A stretch of 64,000 bases of DNA from 20CM-2-55-15 sp963738025 (GTDB taxonomy: Bacteria; Acidobacteriota; Terriglobia; 20CM-2-55-15), in contig CAVTWA010000051.1 of NCBI GenBank assembly GCA_963738025.1, positions 186,001 to 250,000 on the forward strand, read 5' to 3'. The number at the start of each line of letters is the position of its first letter. The first letter of the stretch is position 1. The notes beneath the pieces are model-generated. The model was not told where the DNA came from and ran no database searches. It saw only the letters and a list, made by a program, of their open reading frames with translations. Positions 1 to 9,816 of this stretch are shown in pieces. Position numbers and translations under genes: made by a program.

Positions 1-540
1 CGGCAAGACACCGGTGGCGTTCCAGAAGTTGAACATAAATAGGGCCGCCAGGCCGGCATGTCGGATGTTGGCGGGATCGTTTTGGACGTAGCGCTCGTTG
101 ACGATCTGCTGACAGATTTTGAACAGAGCCTTCTGCATTTTAGCGGCGCTCCTGGCGGGTTTGATTTGAACGTCCACCGCTTGCTCGACGAATTCGTTCC
201 AGAAATCCGGGTTCGTCAGGAGCCGGCGCGGCTCTTTGTGCGCGAGGCCGGCGCGCTCGGCCATCCGGCAGAGCGTGTAATACATTGTCCGGTTCAGTCC
301 CATGAAAAAGGGCGAAAGCTGCTGCCCGCCGCCGGTGTGTCCGTGTTCCAGGGCGTTCTGCGCGGCGCGGACGGTGATATCGACGAGAAAGTTGCCTTGA
401 ATCGGCGGCCCGCCGCGGTCGAGGTGCCGTTGGGCTTCGAGCGAAATCGTTTCCAGTAGCTGATCCGAAAGCAGAACTTCTTCGCCGCAAAGCTGAAGCA
501 GTCCTTGCGCCAGTCCGAACTGAACTCCCGAGGAATGCAT
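1..540 (-). CDS. Hypothetical protein, 3' end cut by window edge
   Basis: An open frame of 180 codons starts with ATG at 540 and runs off the left edge without a stop. The start is well supported: a perfect AGGAGG-type ribosome site lies at about 545-550. The visible protein is largely helical and soluble, with no signal peptide or membrane segment. It carries a glycine-rich stretch (GHTGGGQQ) near residue 75. I do not recognise the family. It is on the same strand as the sigma-54 activator gene upstream, from which it is separated by the hairpin repeat array, so it could be the distal gene of the same transcript. Confidence 0.7.
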   Translation of the reverse strand, partial: MHSSGVQFGLAQGLLQLCGEEVLLSDQLLETISLEAQRHLDRGGPPIQGNFLVDITVRAAQNALEHGHTGGGQQLSPFFMGLNRTMYYTLCRMAERAGLAHKEPRRLLTNPDFWNEFVEQAVDVQIKPARSAAKMQKALFKICQQIVNERYVQNDPANIRHAGLAALFMFNFWNATGVLP

Positions 541-573
541 CCTTGTCCTCCTTTCACCTCATCGACGAGAAGA

Positions 574-1030
574 TTGCATTTGGTCGTCGTAGCACGCGCG
601 TGTCGACAACCAAATTGCATTTGGTCGTCGTAGCACGCGCTTGTCGACGACCAAATTGCATTTGGTCGTCGTAGCACGCGCTTGTCGACGACCAGATTTG
701 CATTTGGTCGTCGTAGCACGCGCTTGTCGACGACCAATTTGCATTTGGTCGTCGTAGCACGCGCTTGTCGACGACCAAATTGCATTTGGTCGTCGTAGCA
801 CGCGCTTGTCGACAACCAGATTTTTGCGATTTGGTCGTCGTAGCACGCGCCTGTCGACGACCAATTTGCATTTGGTCGTCGTAGCACGCGCTTGTCGACG
901 ACCAATTTGCATTTGGTCGTCGAGCACGCGCCTGTCGACGACCAAATTGCATTTGGTCGTCGTAGCATGCGCCTGTCGACAACCAATTTGCATTTGGTCG
1001 TCGTAGCACGCGCTTGTCGACGACCAGATT
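574..1030. repeat. Tandem array of 11 hairpin units, about 41 bp each
   Basis: Units begin at about 574, 615, 656, 698, 739, 780, 824, 866, 907, 947 and 988, so the period is 40-44 bp. Each unit contains TTTGGTCGTCG and its inverse CGACGACCAAA, so each can fold either around a 14-nt loop or, across unit boundaries, around the 5-nt TTGCA. Variation is confined mainly to the loop (GCGCTTG versus GCGCCTG), to GTCGACGA versus GTCGACAA, and to single-base slips between units. There are no unique spacers. The array fills the gap between two same-strand genes and would be transcribed with them. Confidence 0.95.
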
Positions 1031-1045
1031 GTATTTTCCCGTAAC

Positions 1046-2035
1046 TCATTCGAACCACTCCGGTTCGTGACCATTGTTGCCGGGTTTTGCATCCAAACCG
1101 TGGATTTTGACCAGATCGTAAAACCGGGAGCGGCTGACTCCGAGTAACTTTGCCGCCTGCGTACGATCGCCCTGACAATGATTCAATGCGGCGGCAACGA
1201 GCTTGCATGAATGTTCTTGCATCCGCTCCTGATAATTTCCGAGCGTGATGGGCGGTGCGGCCGTTTTTTGACCGAAGTCGAACGGCAGGTCTTCCAGCCG
1301 GATCACCTCGTTTTTTCCCTTGAAGACGGCTTTCCGGATGACGTTCTGGAGTTCGCGGATGTTTCCGGGCCAGGAATACTGCTGGAGAGTGTCGATCACC
1401 TGCGGTGCAGCGCCAGTCACCAGCCTTCTGGCGTCAGCGACATAGCAGCCGATGAAATAATCCACCAGGAGAGGGATATCGTCGAGCCGTTCGCGCAAAG
1501 GCGGCGTACGGATCATGTCCATGTTGAGCCGGTAGTAGAGGTCGCTGCGGAATTTCCCGTCACGGATCATGTCCTCCAGATTCTGGTTGGTGGCGACGAT
1601 CAGCCGGAAATCCACCGGGATTGAATGTTGTCCGCCGAGCCGGTCGACGGCTGGCGTTTCCGTCACCTGGAGCAATTTGGCTTGAGCCCTCATCGTGAGC
1701 TCGCCGATTTCGTCGAGGAAAATCGTTCCGTTATTGGCCAGTTCGAATTTGCCTTTGCGGAACACGGCTCCCGTAAACGCGCCTCTTTCGCAACCGAAAA
1801 GCTCCGATTCGATGAGGTCGTCGGGCAAGGCGCCGCAATTCACCTTAACAAAAGCTCCGGTGGACCGGTCGCTCTTCAGATGAATTTCCTGCGCCACCAG
1901 GTCCTTGCCGGTCCCGGCTTCACCGCGGACCATCACTGTCGCGTTAGTCGGCGCGGTCCTGGCGATCTCATCGCGCATTTCCTCGAGTTTCGCGCTGCAA
2001 CCGATCAGCGGCCGGGCCGGATAATTCGACATCAT
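1046..2035 (-). CDS. Sigma-54-dependent activator, AAA+ plus Fis-type HTH, no sensor domain
   Basis: This 329-residue protein is a bacterial enhancer-binding protein. It activates RNA polymerase carrying sigma-54 by ATP hydrolysis. The AAA+ domain starts almost at residue 10, with Walker A GEAGTGKD (38-45), the sigma-54 contact loop GAFTGA (85-90) and Walker B FLDEI (106-110). A C-terminal Fis-type helix-turn-helix occupies about residues 285-320. There is no receiver, GAF or PAS domain, so control must come from a partner protein or from expression level, as in PspF. Walker A has D where most relatives have E after the lysine. It diverges from the fibronectin-type gene, whose upstream region carries a sigma-54-like promoter. 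Confidence 0.93.
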   Translation of the reverse strand: MMSNYPARPLIGCSAKLEEMRDEIARTAPTNATVMVRGEAGTGKDLVAQEIHLKSDRSTGAFVKVNCGALPDDLIESELFGCERGAFTGAVFRKGKFELANNGTIFLDEIGELTMRAQAKLLQVTETPAVDRLGGQHSIPVDFRLIVATNQNLEDMIRDGKFRSDLYYRLNMDMIRTPPLRERLDDIPLLVDYFIGCYVADARRLVTGAAPQVIDTLQQYSWPGNIRELQNVIRKAVFKGKNEVIRLEDLPFDFGQKTAAPPITLGNYQERMQEHSCKLVAAALNHCQGDRTQAAKLLGVSRSRFYDLVKIHGLDAKPGNNGHEPEWFE

Positions 2036-2214
2036 CTATATATGCTTCGTCCTGTCGGGCTCGCGCTCGCGTTATTTAGGCTGCGCCTGGTACGGCGCTC
2101 GCGCTTCGTTCTTCGTCCTGTAAAGCAGACGATTCCGATTTTCAGGACAGTTTCCACAATCCGCGGCGAAACGCAAGTATTTGATTTTGCGCAGAAAACC
2201 TAAGGCGGCCGGTT

Positions 2215-2230
2215 TGGTCCGCGCCGTGCA
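2215..2230 (+). promoter_or_regulatory. Candidate sigma-54 (-24/-12) promoter
   Basis: The sequence TGGTCCGCGCCGTGCA has GG and GC separated by the required 10 bases and matches most of the TGGCACG-N4-TTGCA consensus. Mismatches are at the A of GCA and the first T of TTGC. It points toward the fibronectin-type gene at 2339 and lies next to a sigma-54 activator gene. Identification is by eye only. Confidence 0.35.
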
Positions 2231-2286
2231 CTTATAGGGACGTGTGAACAACACCGAAACGCAAAAGCGTTTCGAACTTTAGAAGA

Positions 2287-2322
2287 GGCGAAGCGCAAGC
2301 GCTTGCTAGCGCGCAGCCTCAA
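2287..2322 (+). repeat. R5 leader module, diverged copy
   Basis: A GC-rich segment (GCGAAGCGCAAGCGC...GCGCGCAGCCTCAA) resembles the R5 modules upstream of deoC and glycerate kinase. It ends just before the AGGAGG ribosome site (about 2330-2335) of the following gene, so it lies in the 5' untranslated region. Confidence 0.5.
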
Positions 2323-2338
2323 AATAAAAAGGAGGCAA

Positions 2339-2993
2339 ATGACAATGACAAAAGTACCGAAGTTAATCAAAGCAGTAGTGGATTTCAGCAGGAAAATGCC
2401 CGAGCAACTTTTCGCTTCAGCCCAAACCGTGTGGACAGGATTGAACGGAAACGTGAATTTTACGAATCTTCCGGTCGATCTCAATGTGTTCAAGGCCAAG
2501 CTGGACGCTTACTCCGTTTCCATCGGAGAGGCGAGAGATGGCGGCAGGAAAGCCATCACCCAGCGCAACACGCTGGGAGAAGAGTTGATCCGGATGCTGC
2601 GGGCGCTCGCGCTGCACGTGGAGCTGAACTGTAAGGACGATATGAATACGTTCCTGACCAGCGGCTTCGAGGCGCGGTCGGCCACTCGCACTCCGGCGGC
2701 GCCGCTCGCTCCGCCTGTGGTCGAAGGACTCGATCAAGGCGTACACCGGGCAACTGCTGGCGCGGATCAAATCTGCCGGCAGGGCGGCGAAACACTACCT
2801 CGTCCGCTGCGGACAGGTCGGTCCGGGCGGCGCCACGCCAACCACTTGGGTGACCGTGACCGTCCCGAACGCGAGGACGGCCGTAGCACTCAACAACCTG
2901 ACGCCGGGCATCACGTACGCAGTCCAGGTATGTGCATACGGCGCAGAAGGCTACACTCCATTCTCCGACTCCATGACCCGGATGGTCATCTAA
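2339..2993 (+). pseudogene. Fibronectin type III-like protein, apparent +1 frameshift
   Basis: The gene starts with ATG at 2339 behind a strong AGGAGG site. The first frame gives a helical N-terminal region (about 130 residues) ending in a TRTPAAPLAPPV linker. The continuation, a fibronectin-III-like domain with WVTVTV, LNNLTPGITYAVQV and a final SDSMTRMVI, is one frame over and stops at 2991-2993. Removing one base near 2735-2745 restores a protein of about 217 residues that fits the family layout I recall, a helical region followed by one Fn3 domain. The lesion may be a sequencing error. Function is unknown; regulation by the adjacent sigma-54 activator is possible. Confidence 0.65.
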
Positions 2994-3044
2994 TGCGGGG
3001 AAGCCGTCAATTCCGCGGACGCGCGGAATTGGCGGCTTATTCAT

Positions 3045-5622
3045 CTAGAAGACCCAGCCGATCGCGCCGGCATACGTTCGTGGCGTGATGAAGTGGGTTC
3101 CGCTGAATGTCGAGTGGAAATTGTAAAGCGCCACGTTATTGGTGACGTTCGAAATGGTGAATTTCAACGTCACGTGTGAACGTTCCTGCTGTTTGCGAAA
3201 TAGATCATCAATACCGAACCCGAGGTCGAAAATACTGTGGGGAGCGACGCGCGGAGGATTGTGATCGTCATTTTCAGTACCGGGAGCCGGAATCTTCACA
3301 CGCACGGCGCTGTAGTTGGAATCATTACATTGGGCGCTGGTGAGTGCCGTTTCAGTGGTCGGAACATTGCTTCCGCAACGCAGGCCGATGGCAAGTTGTT
3401 CTGCGCCGGTTAATCCGAGCACAGAAGAAAGATCCGCGACGTCGCCGGCAACCAGTCCGCTGTCATACCGCCAGGTGAATCCGCCCCAGGGGCCAGTGCG
3501 CTTGAACTGATAGCGAAGATTGGAGGTCTGCTGGAAGGCCTGATCGTGATCGATTCTGAAAACACTGCCGTCGCCGGAGAAAAAGCGCGCGGTGTTGTGT
3601 CCCATTGTCGTGTACCACTGAAACCCCTTCAGATTGATGCTGCTTACCCGCAGGGATACGCCATTCAGTTTCGATTTAGGCCACACGATCGGAAACGTCA
3701 CTGGTGTATTGAACAGAACGCCGAAATCATAGGCGTTATCCGTAAACTTCCAGAAGTAGTCGCCTTCGACCTGAACAAACCGGCCGAGTGCCTGTTGTAA
3801 GCCGGCATTGAACTGATTCCGGCTGCCTGGATTCAGTGAGGCTTGTCCCTGGTTCGAAAATGCGTTGATTAAAGCAGCGGAGGCGGGACTCGTCGCAACC
3901 AGGAGGTTCTCGTTATATGGCGTTTCCATGGTATGCGCGTATCCGGCGCGCAGGACCGTACCGGTTCCGTGTACCAGATAGGAGAGGCCGACGCGAGGTC
4001 CGACCTGCGTGTCTTTGATCGTACCGAGGGCGTCATAGTGATCGACGCGAATACCGGCGCTGGCGGTCAGATTGTGGACCGTCATCGTGTCCTGGATATA
4101 GCCGGCATACTCGTTCACGTTTCCAGTTCCTGCAAACTGAAATGGCGAACCGCCGCGGGTCAGATCCAGCCCCAGCAAATCCGGGTTGAAGTCTGGATTC
4201 GCCGTGAAGCCGCGAGCCGCACATTGAGCAGGATTGGTGATGGTCGGAAGTTGCTGAGGAGTACCGGTACGTATTGAGACAGACGGGATTGAACGTGAAA
4301 TCGGTGATGCCAAGGCTGAAGTCTTCCTGGAGACGCGTCTGCATGACTTGTCCGCCGATTTTCAGGTTATTACGCCCGGCAATGTAGGAAACGTCGCTGC
4401 GCACTCCCCAGTTCGTCAAACGCCGGCTCTGCGACAGTGTTGCCGGCGTATCGAGTGTCGGATCTCCGCTGGGATAATAGTGGACGCGGTCCTGCCGGAC
4501 GAATGGATTGACCGTCAGCAGCGCGTTGGGGCTGAACGTGTGCTGGTAGCCGGGAGCGAAATCCAAGGTAACCACTTTCTGCCGCTGGTCCTGACCGATC
4601 TGATCGATCGTATCCGGCACCTGAAACCAGTTTCGCGCCACGAAGAAATTCATATGCAGCGCATCCTTCGAGGTCGGCAGGTAATCGAACCGGTTGAAGG
4701 TATTTTCGCTGTTCCCGATCGCGTGGATCGGCGTGAATTCCGGCGTGTCGAGAAAGCGGCCGGACCGCAAGCCATTCGCCGCGATGAACCAGCCGGCTTT
4801 GGGCCCGCCAATGCCCAGGTTGGCCGCGAGCGACGGTGTTCCAAAAGAAGCGTGCTGGGCCACGATGCTTCCGGTCGGCTTCATCAGGCCGAGACCGGAA
4901 CGCGTCGTGGCATTGACCACGAGGCTGGTCTTATCACCGAACTCCGCATTCGGTGTTCCTGTGACAATCTCCATGTTTTGTATCGCATTCACCGGGATCT
5001 GAGTCGAGAAGGCTTTACTCTGCTGGTCGCTGATCGGCTGCCCGTCGATCGAAAACGAGGTCTGGGCGTGATCGCCAAGTGGATGGAAGAAACCGTTCGA
5101 GTCCGCGACGACACCCGGAGAGGTCAGGACGATCGCGTCGCTCAGTCCGGAGGCCGGAGATAGCGTCGGCAATTTATCGAGTGTCGCGATGTTCACATCG
5201 GCGTGAGCATAGGGGACATTTTCGAGGATGTCTTCTGCCCCGGTTTGCACGTTCACTTCCTGGCTGACGCCGGCCAGACTCAGCATGATTTTTACGGGGA
5301 CCGGGATAGATGTGCGCACATTCACATCCTGTGTGGCGGACCCGAATCCCTGCTGGGTCACTTCAATGTGATAGTTGTTGAAAGGGATATTCGTAAATCG
5401 GAACATACCGGCAGTATCCGTGACGGCATTCTGAACCGCCCCGGTAAGCGGATTCCGCATCTCGACTTTGGCGCCGACGATAACCCCGCCCGTCGGATCG
5501 ACGACAGTGCCTTCAATGGTTCCACTGGCCACCGATTGAGCGGAAACGATTTTGACCGCAGCAGGGGAAGAAAAGAGTGCGAAAGCCATCGCGCCAACCC
5601 GGAAATGGTTTAAAAATCGCAT
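3045..5622 (-). pseudogene. TonB-dependent outer-membrane receptor with carboxypeptidase-regulatory domain, frameshifted
   Basis: Starting at ATG 5622 there is a signal peptide, then a carboxypeptidase-regulatory-like beta-sandwich (about residues 35-110, GTIEGTVVDPTGGVIVGAKV), a plug region and a long beta-barrel ending in ...GAIGWVF with the terminal phenylalanine usual for outer-membrane proteins. This architecture is typical of Acidobacteriota receptors for large ligands. The frame breaks near 4265-4275: the first frame reads on into nonsense, while the barrel continues one frame over as GTPQQLPTITNPAQC. One extra base explains the shift. No TonB/ExbB partner is nearby. The ligand cannot be predicted. 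Confidence 0.88.
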
Positions 5623-5753
5623 GAGTATCTCCTATTGAATGCAACCCGTTACGATTTTATGTAGTGCGTTGTGGGCCTTCAGAGGCTATTTCAATGAATG
5701 GTCGGTTCGCTTTGGTGATTGGTTATTGTTACCAATGAAGGGGAGAAGCAAGA

Positions 5754-5828
5754 TTGTAGGCGCGGTCTGTGACCGCGCGTGCTTCCTGGAGTTAGTGAAA
5801 TGCGCGCGATCATAGATCGCGCCTGTAG
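5754..5828. repeat. R1 mini-copy: paired terminal inverted repeats
   Basis: Two inverted arms, TGTAGGCGCGGTCTGTGACC on the left and a diverged GATCATAGATCGCGCCTGTA on the right, enclose only about 30 bases. The arms match the ends of the R1 elements elsewhere in the window. The copy lies directly downstream of the histidine kinase stop codon and upstream of the TonB receptor start. Confidence 0.75.
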
Positions 5829-7724
5829 TTATTTTCCCGAAGCAACGAAGGCCGCGCTTTCACGCTTCTGCAGCGGAATGCGGATTTCGACTTTCGTTCC
5901 GGTGTCGGGCATGCTTTGGATCACGAGGGGAGTCGTTCCGCTGCCGTATTGCTGCAAACGCCGCTGGACATTGGCCAGACCTAAGCCGCCCTTGTTCTGC
6001 CGTTCCAACGCCGCCATGCTGATACCCGGGCCAGTATCCGCCACACAAATCAGGACTGCGGCTGGTACGCCTTCAGAAGACGGAGGCTGCTCGAAGCGAG
6101 CCGAAATCTGCACTTCGCCACCCTCCAGACACTCGCTGATTCCATGTTTAATTGCGTTCTCGACCAGAGGCTGCAGAATAAGTGCAGGTATCCGGATTTG
6201 CCGGAACTCCCATGGAACATCAATCCGCACCCGGAGGCGGTCTTCGAATCGCGCGCGCTCGATGTCGAGATACGCCTCGATCAGGTCCAACTCTTCGCCA
6301 ATGGTGACAAACTCTTCGCTGGAGCGGAGCACACTGCGCAGCAATCCGGAAAGGCGTATCAGCGTTCCGAGAGCGCGCTCCGGGGAAGTCTGTATCAGAT
6401 AACCGATTGTCGTGAGCGCATTAAACAGGAAATGCGGATTGATCTGCGCCCGAAGTGCGCGCAGTTCCGCTTCCGCTGCCAGTTTACGCATCTCCTGTTC
6501 GTTGAGATCGCGTCGATAACGTTCCTGCATCGACCGTACGGCATCGATACGGCGGGCCGCCAGGAATGCGGCGCGCTCCAGCATCCTCATGTCGTCGGAA
6601 AGCAGTCTGCGCCCGGCAGACAAATCCCGGATATGGATCACCGAGTGCGGCGCCTCCACCGTCAGAACGGCAATGTTCGCGCTGCGCCGATCCTGTTGAA
6701 CCCGGATCGGCGCACATTCTTCTTCACACTCCGACCAGTCGATCGATTTTGCGGTCAGGGCAGGAATCAGAATCCGGACTGTTTCATCGAGCACCGCATG
6801 CGGCGTCTCGCATTGCTCGATCGCCCGCGAGATCCGCGCTCCAAGCTGCTGGTAATCCACGCGTTTCAAGACGACTTTATCGATCAACCACTCCGCGGCC
6901 TGCCGCAAGAACGGGTAGGCCAGCGCGGTGAGGCCCCACATTGCCAGAAGAAGCGCGATGGATCGTTCACTCGTCGGATTACTTTCCAGAATCGGAAATA
7001 CAGCCACAACGAAAACGCCAAAGATCAACCCGGCCAGAAAGAGCAGCGAGAGCGCGCGTTTCAAAAAGGTGTCGGCCAGCGCGAAACGGAAGTCCTGATA
7101 CAAAATCAACAATGCCAGAGGAACCGAGGCGTGATGTCCCGCCAGTTGCAGCCACCATGGGTCCTGGCCGAATTCTTGATTGCTCAGATGGAAAGCAGAC
7201 ACGGCGAAGACTGAGAGCGCGGCCACCCAGAGCACGCGGCCCCGTCCCGGCTGCCCTCGCGTAATGACGAGCAGGACGAGTAAGAGGCCGCCAAAGCCGA
7301 TGGTGACGCCTCGCAACCCCCAGGGCGACGGCAGCGTTCCCGTCGTGATCGCCGAATAAAAGTGCATCACACTGGCGATACCGCTCATCGTGTATGCCAG
7401 ACCTGTGATCATTGAATTCTGCGACCGCGTCACCTTTTCGCACGCCCTCAGCGCCGCGTGAACAAGAACGGCCGGAAGAAAACACAAGGCGCTGAAAGCC
7501 GCGGCAAGCAGCAGGGAGGAGGACACGAGAAACCCTAGACTGGAAAGCGCATAGCCGCCGAATGCGCCGATATTCCACGAAAAACCCAGAATCCCCGTCA
7601 AGAACGTCAGTCGGCTGGACTCGTCTCGCGACGCCAGAACCATGGACAGGAGCATCCCGTAAAGGACGATCCCTGTGATGAATCCGAGAAGGTTGACGAG
7701 CGATCCGGCCGTGTTTGCGGACAT
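5829..7724 (-). CDS. Sensor histidine kinase, LytS/YehU (His_kinase) type
   Basis: The 631-residue protein has a long N-terminal membrane region with several hydrophobic segments through about residue 300, then a cytoplasmic linker and a kinase core. The core contains the phospho-acceptor motif INPHFLFN (His about 431), an N-box PLVENAIKHG, the G1 motif DTGPGI and GGLGLANV. This is the LytS-type kinase family, which usually pairs with a LytTR response regulator. None is encoded beside it, so it is an orphan here. The stop lies directly against an R1 repeat. The sensed signal is unknown. Confidence 0.92.
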   Translation of the reverse strand: MSANTAGSLVNLLGFITGIVLYGMLLSMVLASRDESSRLTFLTGILGFSWNIGAFGGYALSSLGFLVSSSLLLAAAFSALCFLPAVLVHAALRACEKVTRSQNSMITGLAYTMSGIASVMHFYSAITTGTLPSPWGLRGVTIGFGGLLLVLLVITRGQPGRGRVLWVAALSVFAVSAFHLSNQEFGQDPWWLQLAGHHASVPLALLILYQDFRFALADTFLKRALSLLFLAGLIFGVFVVAVFPILESNPTSERSIALLLAMWGLTALAYPFLRQAAEWLIDKVVLKRVDYQQLGARISRAIEQCETPHAVLDETVRILIPALTAKSIDWSECEEECAPIRVQQDRRSANIAVLTVEAPHSVIHIRDLSAGRRLLSDDMRMLERAAFLAARRIDAVRSMQERYRRDLNEQEMRKLAAEAELRALRAQINPHFLFNALTTIGYLIQTSPERALGTLIRLSGLLRSVLRSSEEFVTIGEELDLIEAYLDIERARFEDRLRVRIDVPWEFRQIRIPALILQPLVENAIKHGISECLEGGEVQISARFEQPPSSEGVPAAVLICVADTGPGISMAALERQNKGGLGLANVQRRLQQYGSGTTPLVIQSMPDTGTKVEIRIPLQKRESAAFVASGK

Positions 7725-8004
7725 GTGGCGTTACCTGGACGTCGATTGTACTAGATCCAGGTAGCCCACTCAGGTTGCGTTTGCCAGATTGTTCAATAGA
7801 GTCTTTTGTTCTTATGCTTCCGTTGTAATTCATTCGTCTGCTAAGCTCCTTGGATGATTACAAACCTCGCAGGATTTTTACTTGCTGCAGTTCGTGAGCC
7901 ACCCAAAGCCGCTCCGCTCGCCGCGGGCCGGCTGATCAGCAAACCGCTCGCCAAAAACACACTGCCCGCGCCGCCGTCTACTCTGTTGAGGGGGCGCCGT
8001 CGCT

Positions 8005-8883
8005 ATGAAACGAATATTTGAAGTCTTCAAGTCGGCGATGGACGGGTTTTCCGCCGATCGCTGCTGGACATTTTCGGCTGCCGTGTCTTTTTACGCAGTG
8101 TTTTCGCTGCCATGGATCCTACTGATTGTGGTCTATGTCGCCGGACGGATCGTTGGTGAAGGCGCTGCCGCCGGTCAAATCCACGCTGCCATTCAATCCG
8201 CCGCCGGTTCCGGGGTCGCCGATCAGGTTCAATCGATGTTGCGAAATGCATCGCGGCCGGGCGGCCACGGTGTGCTGGCCACACTGGTTGGCCTCGTGGT
8301 GATCGTCGTCTCAAGTACCTCCGCGTTTTCCGAACTGCAATATGCGCTCAATCAAGCATGGGAGGTGGAGCCTCGAAACTCCGGCTGGACTGACTTTGCA
8401 GCGAAACGGCTGGTGTCATTCTTCATGGTCATCGGCATGGGGTTCGTCCTCCTGGCGTCAATGGCTTTGCGGGCAGTGCTGTCATCCGGCGCAGCGGGTC
8501 AGCTTCCGTTCGCGGGGTTACTCGGCGGCGTTCGGGAAACGGTATTCGCCTGGCTGGTTGTGACGGTTCTGGTCGCCGGCATCCTGAAGGTGTTGCCCGA
8601 CGCAACCGTCGCCGTGCGAGATGTTGTGCCAAGCGCCCTTTTGACCGGAGCACTGCTCATGGCGGGCAAATACGGAATGAGCGTCTATCTCAATCACAGC
8701 TCTGTGGCTACCAGCTTTGGCGCGGCCGGATCTCTGGCGATCCTTCTCCTTTGGCTCTATGTCTCCTCGGCGATTCTGCTGTTCGGCGCTGAGTTCGCCC
8801 GAGCATGGTCCCGTTCCCGCGGCCGCGACGTCTTTCCGCGAAAGGGTGCGACGCGTGTGATTCCAACAGCTCACGCCGCGTGA
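8005..8883 (+). CDS. YihY/BrkB-family inner-membrane protein
   Basis: The product is 292 residues with about six hydrophobic segments. It has the family's N-terminal TFSAAVSFYAVFSLPW pattern, a central SSTSAFSELQYALNQAWEVE stretch and a C-terminal LLLWLYVSSAILLFGAEFARAW segment. These features define the YihY/virulence factor BrkB family, whose transport role is still unclear. A GAGGGGG ribosome site precedes the ATG at 8005. The divergent kinase gene shares the upstream region. A short overlapping frame from 7854 was considered and not called. Confidence 0.9.
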   Translation: MKRIFEVFKSAMDGFSADRCWTFSAAVSFYAVFSLPWILLIVVYVAGRIVGEGAAAGQIHAAIQSAAGSGVADQVQSMLRNASRPGGHGVLATLVGLVVIVVSSTSAFSELQYALNQAWEVEPRNSGWTDFAAKRLVSFFMVIGMGFVLLASMALRAVLSSGAAGQLPFAGLLGGVRETVFAWLVVTVLVAGILKVLPDATVAVRDVVPSALLTGALLMAGKYGMSVYLNHSSVATSFGAAGSLAILLLWLYVSSAILLFGAEFARAWSRSRGRDVFPRKGATRVIPTAHAA

Positions 8884-9050
8884 TTGCGGAGCGCGGACCT
8901 GAAGTACGCGTTCCAGTCCAGCTGCAGGCATATCTGTCCAGCCGACCTGTTAACCGGTGGTTAAGCGGATTACACGTGGTGTGCGGCTGAACGTTACGCA
9001 TTTCTTCAAACCGCCTTCCGATGGCACTATTTTTGCGGACAATAATAAAA

Positions 9051-9419
9051 ATGCATATTTCAAAAATCCCTCACGAACAATGGGAGCAATGGCTGCGGGC
9101 CTTCAGCGCCCGCCACGCAGGCTGGCTGGTGAGCATTGAAACTCGTGACTTAGAGACGGACGAGACGGTGAACTCGCGATTCATGCAGTTGATCGGCGTG
9201 GAACTGGACATGGAAGACCGGAAGAACCACCGGATAAACATTTCCGTCCGCGATGATCGCAGGGAAATAAAACACATTTTGTTTCGTCCGTCGGACGTAA
9301 TGGACCAATTGTCCGGAGATGGAAGCGAGGAAGGTGTGCGGATTATTTCCCTCAACACCGTTACGACCGTGCGGTTCCGCGTTGCTGCTGCGCCGGAAGT
9401 GGTGAACGGAATAGCGTAG
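9051..9419 (+). CDS. DUF5335-like small protein
   Basis: I chose the ATG at 9051 (MHISKIPHEQW, 122 residues) because the homologous region begins with a motif of this form; an in-frame ATG at 9021 would add ten residues. The sequence IPxxxWxxxLxxFSxRHxGWLVSIE, followed by a beta-rich half ending in TTVRFRVA, resembles the DUF5335 family. That family has no established function. There is no signal peptide. The gene stands alone between yihY and the molbindin gene. Confidence 0.65.
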   Translation: MHISKIPHEQWEQWLRAFSARHAGWLVSIETRDLETDETVNSRFMQLIGVELDMEDRKNHRINISVRDDRREIKHILFRPSDVMDQLSGDGSEEGVRIISLNTVTTVRFRVAAAPEVVNGIA

Positions 9420-9586
9420 GCTACTGTCGACCGGCTGTTGGGCACGCCGGTATCCATTCCGGTAAAGTGCGGTTCTGCGCCGTAAGCTCGAAGTTTTTGC
9501 CGCCTGGCCTGAAATTCAACGTGCTGAAACTCGATGGGTTTCGTGCCATCCTTAGAAAGCAAGTCATTACATCAACGGAGATCGAT

Positions 9587-9793
9587 ATGAGCATCAGCGC
9601 GAGAAATCAACTCAAGGGCAAAATCAGTGGGATCGTATTGGGAGACGTCATGGCGGAAATCAGCATCCGCGTCGGGCAGAACATGATCGATGCCATCATC
9701 ACGCGCAGAAGCGCTGAAGAGCTGAAGCTGAAAAAGGGCGACACTGTCATCGCGGTGATTAAAGCCACGGAAGTGATGGTGTCGAAAGGATAG
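9587..9793 (+). CDS. Molbindin-like TOBE domain protein (Mop)
   Basis: This 68-residue protein is a single Mop/TOBE domain (MSISARNQLKGKISGI ... KGDTVIAVIKATEVMV), the fold that binds molybdate or tungstate oxyanions. The ATG at 9587 is preceded by GGAG at 9577-9580. An upstream in-frame start at 9467 would add 40 residues that do not belong to the domain. No ModABC transporter is adjacent, so it may act in molybdate storage or homeostasis. Confidence 0.88.
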   Translation: MSISARNQLKGKISGIVLGDVMAEISIRVGQNMIDAIITRRSAEELKLKKGDTVIAVIKATEVMVSKG

Positions 9794-9816
9794 GGGCGAC
9801 CCGCGTTTGCTGGTGA

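Noticed and set aside
574..1030. CRISPR array
   Set aside because: There are no unique spacers; units abut each other as a simple tandem repeat, and no cas genes are present.
294..1208. Long minus-strand and plus-strand reading frames through the hairpin array (repetitive peptides such as YDDQMQFGRRQARA)
   Set aside because: They are translations of the tandem repeat in every frame, overlap the real gene ends on both sides and lack ribosome sites.
7854..8021. Possible 55-codon gene (MITNLAGFLLAAVREPPKAA) ending inside yihY
   Set aside because: It has no ribosome site, overlaps the start of yihY, and its Pro/Ala/Lys-rich sequence has no recognisable feature.
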